From: Shimia litoralis
Lineage (GTDB): Bacteria > Pseudomonadota > Alphaproteobacteria > Rhodobacterales > Rhodobacteraceae
Reading direction: 5' to 3'
Assembly: GCF_005518135.1 (NCBI RefSeq)
Contig: NZ_SULI01000004.1
Coordinates: 124,001-188,000, forward strand
DNA length: 64,000 nt
Positions 18,312 through 28,467 of the stretch are shown here, piece by piece (positions within the stretch are counted from its first letter, which is position 1; the number at the start of each line of letters is the position of its first letter). A program made the position numbers and the translations under genes. The notes beneath the pieces are model-generated. The model searched no databases. It was not told the origin of the DNA and was given only the letters and a program-made list of their open reading frames with translations.

Positions 18312-19223
18312 ATGACCTCGCCCGAAATCACCCGCAAAAGCTGGCTGATGGTTGCAGCACTTGGCCTTGTGTGGGGGTCGACGTTCATGGTCATCGAGGT
18401 CGCGCTTGAAGGTATCACACCCTTTTGGCTTGCCGCAGGGCGGATAGGTTTCGCCTCCCTGCTCATGATTGTCGTATGGGCCGCATACGGTTGGCGTCTT
18501 TTCCTTGAACAGGACAAACAGGCGTGGGGAACGCTTGCAACGATCGGAGCGTTGTCTTCGGCTGTACCGTTTATGCTTCTGAGTTGGGGGCAGCAATATG
18601 TGACATCCGGATTTGCAGGGGTCAGCATGGCCGCCGTGGCTCTTTTGGTGTTGCCTTTGGCGCATTTTATGGTGCCCGGTGAACAGCTGACGCTGCGCAA
18701 GGCCCTGGGCTTTGGCATGGGGTTTGCGGGGGTGGTAGTTCTGATCGGCGGACAGGCTTTTCAAAGCACAGGTGCATCCTTGGAAACGGCAGGTCGTTTC
18801 GCCTGTATCACGGCAGCAAGTTGTTACGCTCTGAGCTCTGTATTGGTGCGGCGTCTGCCCGCGATTGATCCGATTGGTCTCGCGACAGTTTTGCTGATCG
18901 TGGGTGCCGCAATTGTCATACCATCCGCGTGGATCATCGAGGGACCGCCGCCATTGCCGTCTGGCAAAACCTTGGCCATTCTAGCCGTATTGGGATTGCT
19001 TCCCACGGCTGCGGCAAACTTGTTACGTATATTTGTAATCAGAAGCGCAGGTCCGACATTTATGAGCCTGACAAATTACCAAGTGCCGATTTGGTCAGTC
19101 CTGCTGGGGTATGTCATTTTGGGAGAGCCATTACCAGCAAGCCTGTTGTTCGCGCTTGTCCTGATATTGGCAGGTGTTGGCCTAAGCCAGTTCGGCGCAA
19201 TCAAAAGACTGTTTTTGACCTGA
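18312..19223 (+). CDS. EamA/DMT-family transporter
   Basis: This 303-residue inner-membrane protein has about ten hydrophobic segments arranged as two EamA repeats. The first repeat starts LGLVWGSTFMVIEVALEG and the second starts near residue 150. The second repeat ends with the family motif YVILGEPLPASLL. Members export metabolites or amino acids, but the substrate cannot be read from the sequence. The ATG at 18312 follows the preceding membrane protein gene closely. Confidence 0.85.
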   Translation: MTSPEITRKSWLMVAALGLVWGSTFMVIEVALEGITPFWLAAGRIGFASLLMIVVWAAYGWRLFLEQDKQAWGTLATIGALSSAVPFMLLSWGQQYVTSGFAGVSMAAVALLVLPLAHFMVPGEQLTLRKALGFGMGFAGVVVLIGGQAFQSTGASLETAGRFACITAASCYALSSVLVRRLPAIDPIGLATVLLIVGAAIVIPSAWIIEGPPPLPSGKTLAILAVLGLLPTAAANLLRIFVIRSAGPTFMSLTNYQVPIWSVLLGYVILGEPLPASLLFALVLILAGVGLSQFGAIKRLFLT

Positions 19224-19231
19224 TCTCTTTG

Positions 19232-19260
19232 GGAATGCCGACCCGTGGGATCGACATTCC
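19232..19260. terminator. Inverted repeat between convergent stops
   Basis: GGAATGCCGACCC and GGGATCGACATTCC form a thirteen-base stem with two mismatches between the DMT transporter and glmM stops. There is no strong T-run, so it is a likely but imperfect bidirectional terminator. Confidence 0.55.
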
Positions 19261-19275
19261 TCTTGAAGTTTTGGT

Positions 19276-20619
19276 TCAGAGCGCGCTGGCCACGGCATCA
19301 ACAACCGAGTCAACTGTACGCTCAAGAAGCGCTGCGTCTTCACATTCCGCCATGACCCGAACCAAGGGTTCTGTGCCGGACTTGCGAATAAGCAAGCGCC
19401 CTTTGCCAACCAGAGCCGCTTCTGCGGACGCGATCGCGGATTTGACGCCAGCCGTTTCCAGAGGCGTTTGACCCAGTTCATAGCGCACGTTTTTCAACAA
19501 CTGCGGTACCGTTTCAAAGCTCTTGGTCAAATCAGACGCCGGTTTCCCCGTTTCGGCCATCGCCTCAAGGAATTGCAAACCCGCCAACAGGCCGTCGCCG
19601 GTGGTGGCATAATCCGTCATCACGATATGGCCCGATTGCTCACCGCCCAGATTGAAGCCGCCCTTGCGCATGGCTTCGACGACATAGCGGTCTCCCACAG
19701 AGGTGCGCTCGAGATTCAAACCTTTGCTGGCCAAAAAGCGCTCCAAACCCAGATTTGACATCACGGTTGCCACCAATGCGCCACCACGCAAACGATCCTG
19801 CAACGCCCACCGATGCGCCAACAACCCCATAATTTGGTCGCCATCCGCAACGTGACCCGTTTCATCAATGATCATGACGCGATCGGCATCCCCATCCAAA
19901 GAAATACCCACATCTGCGCCATGCGCGACCACCGCATCAGCGGCCGCTTGCGTATGCGTTGATCCGCACCCCGAGTTGATATTCGACCCATTGGGCGACA
20001 CACCAATCGGGATCACCTCTGCACCCAGCTCCCAAAGAGCCTCTGGTGCGGTTTTATGTGCCGCGCCATTGGCGCAATCGATCACAACCTTCATGCCGCG
20101 CAATGGCACCGACGACGGCAGCGACGACTTAATTCTCTCGATATACCGGAAACGGCCCGAGTCGATACGTTTGGCGCGACCGATGTTCATCGCCTGTGCG
20201 GGCTCGACCCCCTTGATAATCAGTTCTTCAAGTTCCAATTCTGCCTGATCAGACAGCTTAAACCCATCAGGACCAAAAAACTTGATCCCGTTGTCCACCG
20301 CGGGGTTATGGCTGGCGGAAATCATCACGCCAAGATCCGCCCGCATAGAATTTGTCAGTAGCCCCACTGCGGGGGTTGGGACAGGCCCCAACAGCAACAC
20401 ATTCATCCCAGTCGATGTCAGCCCCGCCGTTAGTGCGTTTTCAAACATATACCCTGATCTGCGGGTGTCTTTTCCAATCACCACCCGGTGGTTGTTTTTC
20501 CCGTCATTTCGAAAATACCGACCGACAGCTGCCCCAATACGCAGCGCCATCTCGGCAGTCATGGGGTGGATATTGGCCGTGCCACGCACGCCATCCGTAC
20601 CAAAAAACTTACGCCCCAT
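19276..20619 (-). CDS. glmM: Phosphoglucosamine mutase
   Basis: GlmM interconverts glucosamine-6-phosphate and glucosamine-1-phosphate on the way to UDP-GlcNAc for peptidoglycan and LPS. The 447-residue product has the N-terminal [11 protein letters not shown], the active-site phosphoserine Ser103 in ISASHNP, the Mg2+ loop SLDGDADRV near residue 242 and the sugar-binding GGEQSGHI near 327. [12 protein letters not shown] at the C-terminus binds phosphate. The start overlaps the folP stop by eleven bases, a coupling of folate and cell-wall genes also seen in E. coli (folP-glmM). Confidence 0.97.
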   Translation of the reverse strand: MGRKFFGTDGVRGTANIHPMTAEMALRIGAAVGRYFRNDGKNNHRVVIGKDTRRSGYMFENALTAGLTSTGMNVLLLGPVPTPAVGLLTNSMRADLGVMISASHNPAVDNGIKFFGPDGFKLSDQAELELEELIIKGVEPAQAMNIGRAKRIDSGRFRYIERIKSSLPSSVPLRGMKVVIDCANGAAHKTAPEALWELGAEVIPIGVSPNGSNINSGCGSTHTQAAADAVVAHGADVGISLDGDADRVMIIDETGHVADGDQIMGLLAHRWALQDRLRGGALVATVMSNLGLERFLASKGLNLERTSVGDRYVVEAMRKGGFNLGGEQSGHIVMTDYATTGDGLLAGLQFLEAMAETGKPASDLTKSFETVPQLLKNVRYELGQTPLETAGVKSAIASAEAALVGKGRLLIRKSGTEPLVRVMAECEDAALLERTVDSVVDAVASAL

Positions 20620-21628
20620 TAAACTCTCCTATCGTTACTGCCTGCCATAATTGCAGGGCTTGTCGTGTGTCGTCCACATCGTGGACTCGTAATATTTGGA
20701 CACCCTGTGCGACCCCTTCTAACGCGACTGCGACTGATCCGCCAACACGTCGTTCGGGGTTTGGTGCATTTCCGATGGTTTTGATAAACCCTTTGCGGGA
20801 CGCTCCCAATAAAACCGGGCACCCCAAGGTATGGAACAGGCTGATGCGTGACAGCAATGCCAGATTATGCGCCAGAGTTTTCCCAAACCCAATCCCTGGG
20901 TCCACGCAAATCTGATCTTGTGGAATGCCGATGCCAACCAGCATCGCAATCTGCGATTCGAGAAAATCATACACATCCAGCAACACATCATCATATTGCG
21001 GGTTTTGCTGCATGGTCTGCGGGTCACCCTGAGCGTGCATCACACACACAGGAGCACGCAGTTCTGCACAAAGTGGCGCTAATTCAGGATCAAACGTAAA
21101 ACCGGCGACGTCATTGACCAGCATAGCCCCTGCTGCAAGCGCAGCTCGCGCAACGGGCGCTTTGCGCGTATCAATGCTGATCGGGACATCAAGAGCATCC
21201 GAAATGGCACGAATGGCAGGGATTGTCCGAGAAATTTCGTCTGACACGGCCACTTCTGCCGCGCCCGGACGGGTGGATTCGCCTCCAACATCAATCAAGG
21301 TTGCCCCTTGAGAGGCCATCATACGTGCATGCGCCAGCGCCTGTTCAGGCGCATCAAAATGCCCACCGTCTGAAAAACTGTCAGGGGTGACGTTCAATAT
21401 CCCCATAATTTGCGGTTTGGTCATCGGCAAATACCCAAGCGGCGCACGCCGTTTGGTCAAAGCCTCAAGGATGTGATCGGGTACTGTACTGGCCGGCACA
21501 ACACTGCGCGTTCCATCCCGACGCAGGCATTCCACATGGGAAAACCAAGTCCACCCACCGGCGAGCACATAGGCGTCTTCCGGCTGCGCCGCATCCGATT
21601 GCGCAATCGCGCGATAGTAAGTTTTCAT
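20609..21628 (-). CDS. folP: Dihydropteroate synthase with N-terminal extension
   Basis: FolP joins 4-aminobenzoate to hydroxymethyl-dihydropterin pyrophosphate, the sulfonamide-sensitive folate step. The catalytic TIM barrel begins near residue 73 with [29 protein letters not shown] is near 110, and the late [11 protein letters not shown] motif supplies the Lys and Arg. The 339-residue length exceeds the usual 270-290. The first 70 residues form an extra segment ([12 protein letters not shown] to [13 protein letters not shown]) ahead of the barrel. The gene follows folB by 64 bases and overlaps glmM. Confidence 0.95.
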   Translation of the reverse strand: MKTYYRAIAQSDAAQPEDAYVLAGGWTWFSHVECLRRDGTRSVVPASTVPDHILEALTKRRAPLGYLPMTKPQIMGILNVTPDSFSDGGHFDAPEQALAHARMMASQGATLIDVGGESTRPGAAEVAVSDEISRTIPAIRAISDALDVPISIDTRKAPVARAALAAGAMLVNDVAGFTFDPELAPLCAELRAPVCVMHAQGDPQTMQQNPQYDDVLLDVYDFLESQIAMLVGIGIPQDQICVDPGIGFGKTLAHNLALLSRISLFHTLGCPVLLGASRKGFIKTIGNAPNPERRVGGSVAVALEGVAQGVQILRVHDVDDTRQALQLWQAVTIGEFNGA

Positions 21629-21692
21629 TTCAATCCATTGATCGTGAAATCGTTGTTAAACTAATGCCTAAAACGAGGTAGTTGGCAAGAAC

Positions 21693-22616
21693 TCAGAGAG
21701 ACACATCCGCCAGTTGAACACCCCGTAGAGGAATGTCACTTCGCGGCATTGTATCTGCTCCGATCAAGATGATGTCAGACGCAACCACCGTTTGGGCGAA
21801 CCACAGCGCAAGTGTCACCGCATCCCGAGGATCGATGTCAGGTCCGTCAACCGCGTCCAATACGATCTTGGAAGGGGCCCAGACACAGATCTGGCCATTT
21901 TTCATGGCCCAATCCAACTCGGTACGGGTTTCGACAACCACACAGCGGGAATCTCTGGCCGCCAGCATCCATGCATTTTGCTCTATTGCCAAAAGATCAA
22001 TACGGCGCTGGGTCATCTTGTGGCCTGTTTGTGGAGCGGCCAAATCATGTGGTCCGACACAGAAAATGAGCGGCGCCTCCTGTTGACCAAGCTGCGCAAT
22101 CCATCCGTCGAGATTTGGCGACTCCAGCGCTTCGTTCGACAAGAACACGATACGTGGATGCGGTTTCTCTTCTTCTTGCAGTATCTCAAGCGGTGTGTCC
22201 GCACGTGCACGCACGACCTCGACACCAAGCGCACCGGGGCCGCGATCAAGTTTTTCGATCCGAACAAACGTACGCACAGCCTGTGGTTCTAACAAGATTC
22301 GATCTGCCACGCGTTCAGCAAGGGTTTCCAGAAGGTTCAGGCGCTCTGCTGCAAGTTCATGTGCAATGGCCTCGGTCACTTTGTCATAGGACAGAATTCG
22401 GTCCACATCATCCGCCACAGGCTCGGCAATCGGCTGTACCTCGACGACAACGTTAAAACTAATGCGCTGCGTGTTGCCTCGTTCGGCCTGAAAGGCCCCG
22501 ATTTCAACGTCAACAATGTGATCACGCAACGAAATGCGATCCCGCATCTGCGCACCAGATGTCGCGCCCGCACGCTCTTCGGGGTGGGCAAATGCCAGAC
22601 GGACTTCTTTGGACAT
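21693..22616 (-). CDS. folB: Dihydroneopterin aldolase fused to a C-terminal amino-acid-kinase-like domain
   Basis: The N-terminal part, residues about 24-145, is FolB, which cleaves dihydroneopterin to hydroxymethyl-dihydropterin and glycolaldehyde. It has SLRDHIVDVEIGAF, Tyr77 in LSYDKV and Lys122 in RIEKLDRGPGALGVEV. The protein is 307 residues, twice the usual 120. Residues about 154-307 form a separate alpha/beta domain (RIVFLSNEAL, then ICVWAPSKIVL to WFAQTVVASDIILIGAD). The order of its strands recalls the amino-acid-kinase fold, but this is my inference. The ATG at 22616 begins where FolB-like sequence begins. It heads a folB-folP-glmM run. Confidence 0.85.
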   Translation of the reverse strand: MSKEVRLAFAHPEERAGATSGAQMRDRISLRDHIVDVEIGAFQAERGNTQRISFNVVVEVQPIAEPVADDVDRILSYDKVTEAIAHELAAERLNLLETLAERVADRILLEPQAVRTFVRIEKLDRGPGALGVEVVRARADTPLEILQEEEKPHPRIVFLSNEALESPNLDGWIAQLGQQEAPLIFCVGPHDLAAPQTGHKMTQRRIDLLAIEQNAWMLAARDSRCVVVETRTELDWAMKNGQICVWAPSKIVLDAVDGPDIDPRDAVTLALWFAQTVVASDIILIGADTMPRSDIPLRGVQLADVSL

Positions 22617-22809
22617 GTTGGCCACTCCTGTGTCATGCCATGGCATTTTACGCTTTGGGCCACGCTCTATCAGGGCATCACGCGGCAAACCAGAGGCGAA
22701 ACACGTCAATTCAACCAATTGAGTGTGGCGAAATTTGTGTCGTCGGGTCCATCATATCGCAATTGCCCTCACACCTCGGCGGGACAATCGCAACGGACGT
22801 TAGGACACG

Positions 22810-23445
22810 CTAATTTTGGGAAACACGTGTGGGTTGGCGGTAAAAATGATGCACACCGATCGTTGCTGTGCGTTTGAACTTGCGCGCCCAGCTCGGATTA
22901 ACGGCCTTGGTGTGATAATGCGTGGCACCCGATGTCAATTCACGAGGGGCCCCATCAATGATCAAGCGTGCGACTTTCCCCACGCGATCATAGGCTGCGG
23001 GCTCATTGATTTTCTCGGAAACCCCATCACAGGTAAAGGTAAACTGGCACTGATACTTACGACCAGTCCCCTGCTTAATCACACCACACAGGCTACTTGG
23101 ATAATAATCGTGATCAACGCGGTTCATGATAACTTCGGCGACTGCAAATTGACCTTTGACGCTTTCGCCGCGAGCTTCAAAGTACAAAGCCTCTGACAGG
23201 CATTGCCACTCGGCATCGCCTTTGATTGCCTTGGGCTGCGCATCGATCCATGCGCGACTGTACTCTACTTGAGCAGGCGTCTCGATGCGTTGCTTGGTCA
23301 ACAAGGATTTGAGCTTGGTGCCAGAAAACAGAGTCTGTCCGTGACGCGCCTTTGTCGTCTTTACAACACGCTCATCAGGCGCATCGGCAATCGCCAAGCT
23401 TCCGACGACCATCAAGGTCACTGCCGCAATAAGAGTCTTACGCAT
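22810..23445 (-). CDS. Secreted SleB-like cell-wall hydrolase
   Basis: This 211-residue protein starts with a signal peptide (MRKTLIAAVTLMVVGSLAIADA) and carries a Hydrolase_2/SleB domain from about residue 80. That domain has LSEALYFEARGES with the catalytic Glu, AVAEVIMNRV, and a CQFTFTCDG segment with two Cys. SleB-type enzymes cut glycan strands of peptidoglycan, so a role in wall remodelling in the periplasm is likely. The ATG at 23445 is chosen for the signal peptide. Neighbours on both sides are separated by 150-190 bases, so it is probably monocistronic. Confidence 0.88.
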   Translation of the reverse strand: MRKTLIAAVTLMVVGSLAIADAPDERVVKTTKARHGQTLFSGTKLKSLLTKQRIETPAQVEYSRAWIDAQPKAIKGDAEWQCLSEALYFEARGESVKGQFAVAEVIMNRVDHDYYPSSLCGVIKQGTGRKYQCQFTFTCDGVSEKINEPAAYDRVGKVARLIIDGAPRELTSGATHYHTKAVNPSWARKFKRTATIGVHHFYRQPTRVSQN

Positions 23446-23595
23446 TTCTAGCCTCACACTCGTTGTTTTGGCGGACCCTCCCCTGTCCGACATCCGTGGC
23501 GTCCTACATCACTTTTGTGATTTAGTCCACCCAAGGGAATTTTCGACACCCTTGAATTCAAAAATGTCAAGATGATGTGAGTATATTGTTGAAAA

Positions 23596-26112
23596 TTACC
23601 CTATTTTGTCCAAAATCGCGAGCTGAGCAGCGGCAAGCCGTGCGACTGGAACCCGGAAGGGCGAACAAGAAACATAATCGATGCCGATTTTTCGACAAAA
23701 TGCGATTGATTCGGGGCTTCCGCCATGCTCTCCGCACACTGACAACGTCAAATCCGGCTGTGCCGCACGCCCGCGTTGCGCGCCTAACTTAAGCAACTCA
23801 CCAACCCCATCGGCATCAAGCGTGTGAAACGGGTCTTCGGGAAAGACGCCTTGGCGGACATATGTGGACATAAAGCGTCCGGCATCGTCACGAGAAAGCC
23901 CATAGGTCATCTGGGTCAAATCGTTCGTACCAAAGCTGAAAAAGTGGCAATGCGGCGCGATATCTTCCGCACGCAGCGCTGCGCGCGGTGTTTCAACCAT
24001 GACTCCCAACCGATAGTCAAAATCCGTACCCTGTTCTGTGCGGACTGCCGCCGCCACAGCATCAATGCGGGTCTTCACCAATTCGACCTCGCGCTTGGCA
24101 CTCACAAGCGGGATCATGATTTCGGGAACGATCGGGTCCCCGTCGCGGCTGGCTGCGATCGTCGCCTCAAAGATCGCACGTGCCTGCATGTCATAGATTT
24201 CGGGCACAGTGATCCCCAGTCGAACGCCACGCATGCCAAGCATCGGATTGTATTCCCCCAATGCATCAGCGCGTCTTGTGACAACGGATAATGGAAGATT
24301 CAGAGCCTCGGCCAGATCGCGCAACCCCGCACGGTCTGTGGGCAAAAATTCATGCAACGGCGGATCAAACAAACGAATACACACAGGTTGCCCCTGCATA
24401 ATTCGAAACAGCTTGGTAAAATCATCCCGTTGCATGGGGAGCAATTGTTCAATTGCGCTGCGGCGGTCATCGCTGGCATCCGCAAAAATCATTTCGCGCA
24501 TTACCGTCAGGCGATCGGCCTCAAAAAACATATGCTCGGTGCGACACAGACCGATGCCATTGGCATTAAAGTTTCGGGCCGTTTGCGCATCCGCAGGGGT
24601 ATCCGCATTGGCCCGCACATCAATGTCGCGTTCTTCGTCAGCCCAAGCCATCAGGGTTTGAAACGAGTCATCCAGAGTTGCCTCGAGCATGGCAGGTTCC
24701 CCAGCCAGTATCTGGCCCTCGGTGCCATCAATGGTAATGGTTTCCCCCTCGCGGAACACCCGCCCGTCGGGTGCGATCAAGGCACGCTTGCGCAGCTGAA
24801 ACCGGAGCGACGATGCACCCACGACACAGGGCACTCCCAGCCCACGGCCGATCACGGCCGCATGGCTTGTAATTCCACCGCGCTCTGTCAGCAGAGCACT
24901 TGCATCATGCATCCCGCGAATATCTTCGGGGTTTGTTTCCCGACGCACCAGAACGCAGGCCTCACCGCGCGCCGCGCTCGCTTGTGCTTCGGCCGCAGAA
25001 AAGACAATCTTGCCAGTCGCGGCCCCTGGGCTCGCGGCAATTCCTGTTGCGATCACATCCCGTTGCGCCTCGGGGTCGACCTGACGATGCAAAAGTTCGC
25101 TCAGGGCGCGCGGCTCGACACGGATCAGGGCTTCTTGTTTTGGGATAATGCCATCTTTGGCCAAGCGCACCGCAATGCGCACAGCTGCCCGTGATGACCG
25201 CTGCACGCGCACCCCATCCAGAATATGGACGTTGCCACTTTCAATCGTGAACTCGATTTGCATTTCGGCGCGCAAGCGAATCCGCATCAACGCCGCATGC
25301 GCCTTTAGCTCTTCAAACGCTTCCGGCACCGTTTCTTGAAGCGACGGCCCGCGCGAGTCACGCTCTAGAAACAGCGCTGCCCCCGTTTCCAAAGCTTCTC
25401 GACCCTGCGACTGGCTTAGGTACCGTCCTGTAATTTGGGGCAAACCCGTTGTTGAATTCACAAGCTGCAAGACACCGGATCCGCATTCCCCATGCCCCAA
25501 ACCCAGCACCATTTCCTGCACCACAAGTCCGAGTCCCGCATCGGCAGGCGCGCCTTTTGCCTGACGTAACAGGCGGGCCGACGTCCCTTCCCAAGCGCGC
25601 GCCATCGACCGCAAAACGCCAGCCAACTGATCTGCACGGCTTTGTGGAAACGGCTCTTCTGCCTCATCTTCATAAGCATCCAGAAGCTGACGGCAAATGT
25701 CTGCAGCCTGATAATCCATGTCATCAAATGTATCAGGATCAAGCCGCGCCACGTTGACCGAATAAGATTGAATAAATCGCGCATAAAGCCCATTTGCGGC
25801 GCGCGCGCCAATCTGGTCAGACAACGATGCGTGGCGTGCATCATTCATACCAATATTCAGGATCGCTCCGGGGCCACCCCAGTCAGGATCTTCGGAGGAC
25901 GGGCGTACGCACACAATCGCATCCGATTCAAAAGGAGCCAGCAGCGCATCCATATCCGGCATCTCTCCGCCAGCAATGCGATGCACTTCTGCAAAAGATA
26001 ACGCAACAGTTTTGGGAACCGGCAACTCCAGCCGCACAAGGCGTTGCAAGCACTTTGCACGCCCGCCATGACTGTTGGTCGCGACGGGGGCCGTCGCGGT
26101 TATGAATGTCAT
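23596..26112 (-). CDS. ppdK: Pyruvate, phosphate dikinase-like protein
   Basis: The C-terminal two thirds match PPDK, which interconverts pyruvate, ATP and phosphate with PEP, AMP and pyrophosphate. Seen are the phosphohistidine motif GGITSHAAVIGRGLGVPCV, the PEP-binding GIGLCRTEHMFF, SFGTNDLTQMTYGLSRDD and the catalytic CGEHGGSP. The N-terminal ATP-grasp part is divergent, with RPSSEDPDWGGPG where PPDK has a conserved Arg-Ser-Gly loop. The product is about 838 residues from the ATG at 26112. An in-frame GTG at 26211, 22 bases after glyS, would add 33 residues. Neither start has a strong ribosome site. It is last in the gly cluster. Confidence 0.82.
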   Translation of the reverse strand: MTFITATAPVATNSHGGRAKCLQRLVRLELPVPKTVALSFAEVHRIAGGEMPDMDALLAPFESDAIVCVRPSSEDPDWGGPGAILNIGMNDARHASLSDQIGARAANGLYARFIQSYSVNVARLDPDTFDDMDYQAADICRQLLDAYEDEAEEPFPQSRADQLAGVLRSMARAWEGTSARLLRQAKGAPADAGLGLVVQEMVLGLGHGECGSGVLQLVNSTTGLPQITGRYLSQSQGREALETGAALFLERDSRGPSLQETVPEAFEELKAHAALMRIRLRAEMQIEFTIESGNVHILDGVRVQRSSRAAVRIAVRLAKDGIIPKQEALIRVEPRALSELLHRQVDPEAQRDVIATGIAASPGAATGKIVFSAAEAQASAARGEACVLVRRETNPEDIRGMHDASALLTERGGITSHAAVIGRGLGVPCVVGASSLRFQLRKRALIAPDGRVFREGETITIDGTEGQILAGEPAMLEATLDDSFQTLMAWADEERDIDVRANADTPADAQTARNFNANGIGLCRTEHMFFEADRLTVMREMIFADASDDRRSAIEQLLPMQRDDFTKLFRIMQGQPVCIRLFDPPLHEFLPTDRAGLRDLAEALNLPLSVVTRRADALGEYNPMLGMRGVRLGITVPEIYDMQARAIFEATIAASRDGDPIVPEIMIPLVSAKREVELVKTRIDAVAAAVRTEQGTDFDYRLGVMVETPRAALRAEDIAPHCHFFSFGTNDLTQMTYGLSRDDAGRFMSTYVRQGVFPEDPFHTLDADGVGELLKLGAQRGRAAQPDLTLSVCGEHGGSPESIAFCRKIGIDYVSCSPFRVPVARLAAAQLAILDKIG

Positions 26113-26232
26113 ATTCGGATCATTTTGCTGCACTGCGGCACCCTTCTTTGAGGTGCAGCATAAACCCAAAGCCTTGCGAGGCAAGGAAAAGGTTTTCCGA
26201 CCCGAGGTCACATGCCCCGGATCAGAGACAGG

Positions 26233-28458
26233 TTAGCCTTCCACCCGGGTCAGATCGGCCACGCCCAGACACGCCACGCGGATGCGCGACAACAGGTTCA
26301 AACGATTGCGGCGCACAACCTCGTTGTCGCTGTTGACCTGCACAGCCTCAAAGAACGCGTCGATGGGCGCACGCAGTGCGGCCATGCCGCCCATGGCGGC
26401 CGCAAAATCTTCGGCTTCGATGGCCGAAGAAATTGCACCCTCTTGTGCATCCAACGCAGCAAACAGCGCCTTTTCCGCGTCATCTTCTGCAAATTTCACA
26501 TCCGCGCCAAAGCTGTATTCGACGCCATCTTTTTCTTCGGCTTGGGTCAGGATGTTGTTGGCCCGTTTAAAGCCTTGCAACAAATTGACACCGTCCTCTG
26601 TGCCCAGAAAACCGCCCAACGCCCGTGCACGTTTCACCAACAACGTCAGGTCATCATTGCCCGGCATCGCAATACACGCGTCGATCACATCATGGCGTAC
26701 ACCTTGCTCGCGCAAATAAACCTTCAAACGATCATGGAAGAACCCAAGCAAATCCTTTGACGTGTCCGGCAAACTGTCGCGCAAATCCGAAATGTATTTG
26801 GGCAAATCACCGTCGACGGCATCCTGCACGGTTCGCACCACAGAACCGAGAACACCATGCTGCGCAATCTGCGCGCTGACATCTGCAAGTAATGCCTGAG
26901 CCAAAAGCGCATCTTCACCCTGATGGGCTTCGTGGCGCAACAATTGCCAGTCAAAATAGGTATCCAGCCCTAGACGCAGATCATTCTCCAGCACCAAACG
27001 GATCACACCCAAGGCAGCGCGGCGCAGGGCAAAGGGGTCTTTCGATCCCGTAGGTTTTTCATCGATGGCCCAAAAACCCGTCAATGTGTCCAGCTTGTCC
27101 GCCAATGCCACTGCGACAGACACCGGCGCAGAGGGGACATCATCGGATGGGCCCAACGGCGAGTAATGCTCCTGTGCCGCATTGGCGACCTCGACCGGCA
27201 ATCCAGCGGCCCCTGCATAATAACGCCCCATCAGGCCCTGCAGTTCGGGGAATTCATAGACCATTTCGGACGACAGATCCGCCTTGGCAAAGCGTGCGGC
27301 GGCCTCGGTCACATCGGCGTCGGCCTCCACGACCCCTGCCAACTCTCGCGACAACGCCGCAATCCGGCCAATACGGTCGCCTTGGCTTCCAAGCTTGTTA
27401 TGGAATGTCACGTTGTTCAGGCTGTCGACCCAATCCTGCGCTCCAGCTTCTGCGACGCGAATATCATTTTCCCAAAAGAACTTGGCATCCGACAAACGAG
27501 CGAACAAAACTTTTTGGTTGCCTGCCAGAATAGTGGCTCCATGATCCGATGTTTCACGGTTGGCGACCGTGATGAATTTTTCGATACGATCCGTTTTGGG
27601 ATTGCGCACCGAAAAGAATTTTTGATGTTCTTTCATCGAGGTCTGAAGCACCTCGGGCGGCAGTCCAAGGAAATCTTCGGCAATGTCGCCCATCAAAACG
27701 ACGGGCCATTCGACCAAACCCGCAACCTCGGACAATAGACCTTTGTCTTGAACAACCTCTAAGCCCTGTGCAAACGCCACATTGGTTGCGTCATTCCAAA
27801 TATGTTCTGCGCGCTCGTCACTTTCCAGAATCACATGATCGCGCTTGAGCTTGATTTGATAATCTTCAAACCCAGTGACGGCGAACCGACCACCGCCCAT
27901 AAAACGGTGACCTTCGGTCGTGTCGCCCGCTTTGATGCCATCAACCGAAAATGGCACAATCTCGGTGCCAGCTTCATCAGACAGGATGCACAGAATTGAA
28001 TGCAATGGGCGCACCCAACGCAAGCTGCCAGTGCCCCAGCGCATCGCCTTGGGCCAAGGGAAATTCCGAATGGTGTCTTCTAGAACTTCGGCAATGATGG
28101 CGGCCGCCGGGCGCCCCGGTTTTTCGATTGATGCAAAATAGACTGCCCCCTTGGGCGTCTCGCGCTCTTCCAGTTGATCCCGCGTCAGCCCTGCCCCGCG
28201 CAAAAATCCGTCGATGGCTTTGTCCGGTGCCCCTACCTTGGGGCCCTTGCGTTCTTCGCGAATTGTCGGGCTTTCACCCAGCAGCCCCTCAAGCGCTAAC
28301 GTCAAACGACGCGGGGTCGAAAAGGCATGCGCATGTGCATACGTCAGACCGGCCTCGACCAGACCATCCGTCATGCGTTTTTTCAGATCCTCTGCCGCGC
28401 GCACTTGCATACGAGCAGGGATTTCTTCGGAAAACAGTTCAATCAAAAGATCTGGCAT
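26233..28458 (-). CDS. glyS: Glycine-tRNA ligase beta subunit
   Basis: GlyS is the large subunit of the alpha2beta2 glycyl-tRNA synthetase and binds tRNA. The 741-residue product starts LLIELFSEEIPARMQ, the signature of the beta subunit, with EERKGPKVGAPDKA near residue 67 and GRYYAGAAGLP near 400. The C-terminal DALR anticodon domain ends near VADLTRVEG. The alpha subunit gene lies upstream in the same direction, but three unrelated genes stand between the two. An AAGGA site precedes the ATG. Confidence 0.96.
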   Translation of the reverse strand: MPDLLIELFSEEIPARMQVRAAEDLKKRMTDGLVEAGLTYAHAHAFSTPRRLTLALEGLLGESPTIREERKGPKVGAPDKAIDGFLRGAGLTRDQLEERETPKGAVYFASIEKPGRPAAAIIAEVLEDTIRNFPWPKAMRWGTGSLRWVRPLHSILCILSDEAGTEIVPFSVDGIKAGDTTEGHRFMGGGRFAVTGFEDYQIKLKRDHVILESDERAEHIWNDATNVAFAQGLEVVQDKGLLSEVAGLVEWPVVLMGDIAEDFLGLPPEVLQTSMKEHQKFFSVRNPKTDRIEKFITVANRETSDHGATILAGNQKVLFARLSDAKFFWENDIRVAEAGAQDWVDSLNNVTFHNKLGSQGDRIGRIAALSRELAGVVEADADVTEAAARFAKADLSSEMVYEFPELQGLMGRYYAGAAGLPVEVANAAQEHYSPLGPSDDVPSAPVSVAVALADKLDTLTGFWAIDEKPTGSKDPFALRRAALGVIRLVLENDLRLGLDTYFDWQLLRHEAHQGEDALLAQALLADVSAQIAQHGVLGSVVRTVQDAVDGDLPKYISDLRDSLPDTSKDLLGFFHDRLKVYLREQGVRHDVIDACIAMPGNDDLTLLVKRARALGGFLGTEDGVNLLQGFKRANNILTQAEEKDGVEYSFGADVKFAEDDAEKALFAALDAQEGAISSAIEAEDFAAAMGGMAALRAPIDAFFEAVQVNSDNEVVRRNRLNLLSRIRVACLGVADLTRVEG

Positions 28459-28467
28459 GAGAGGTCC

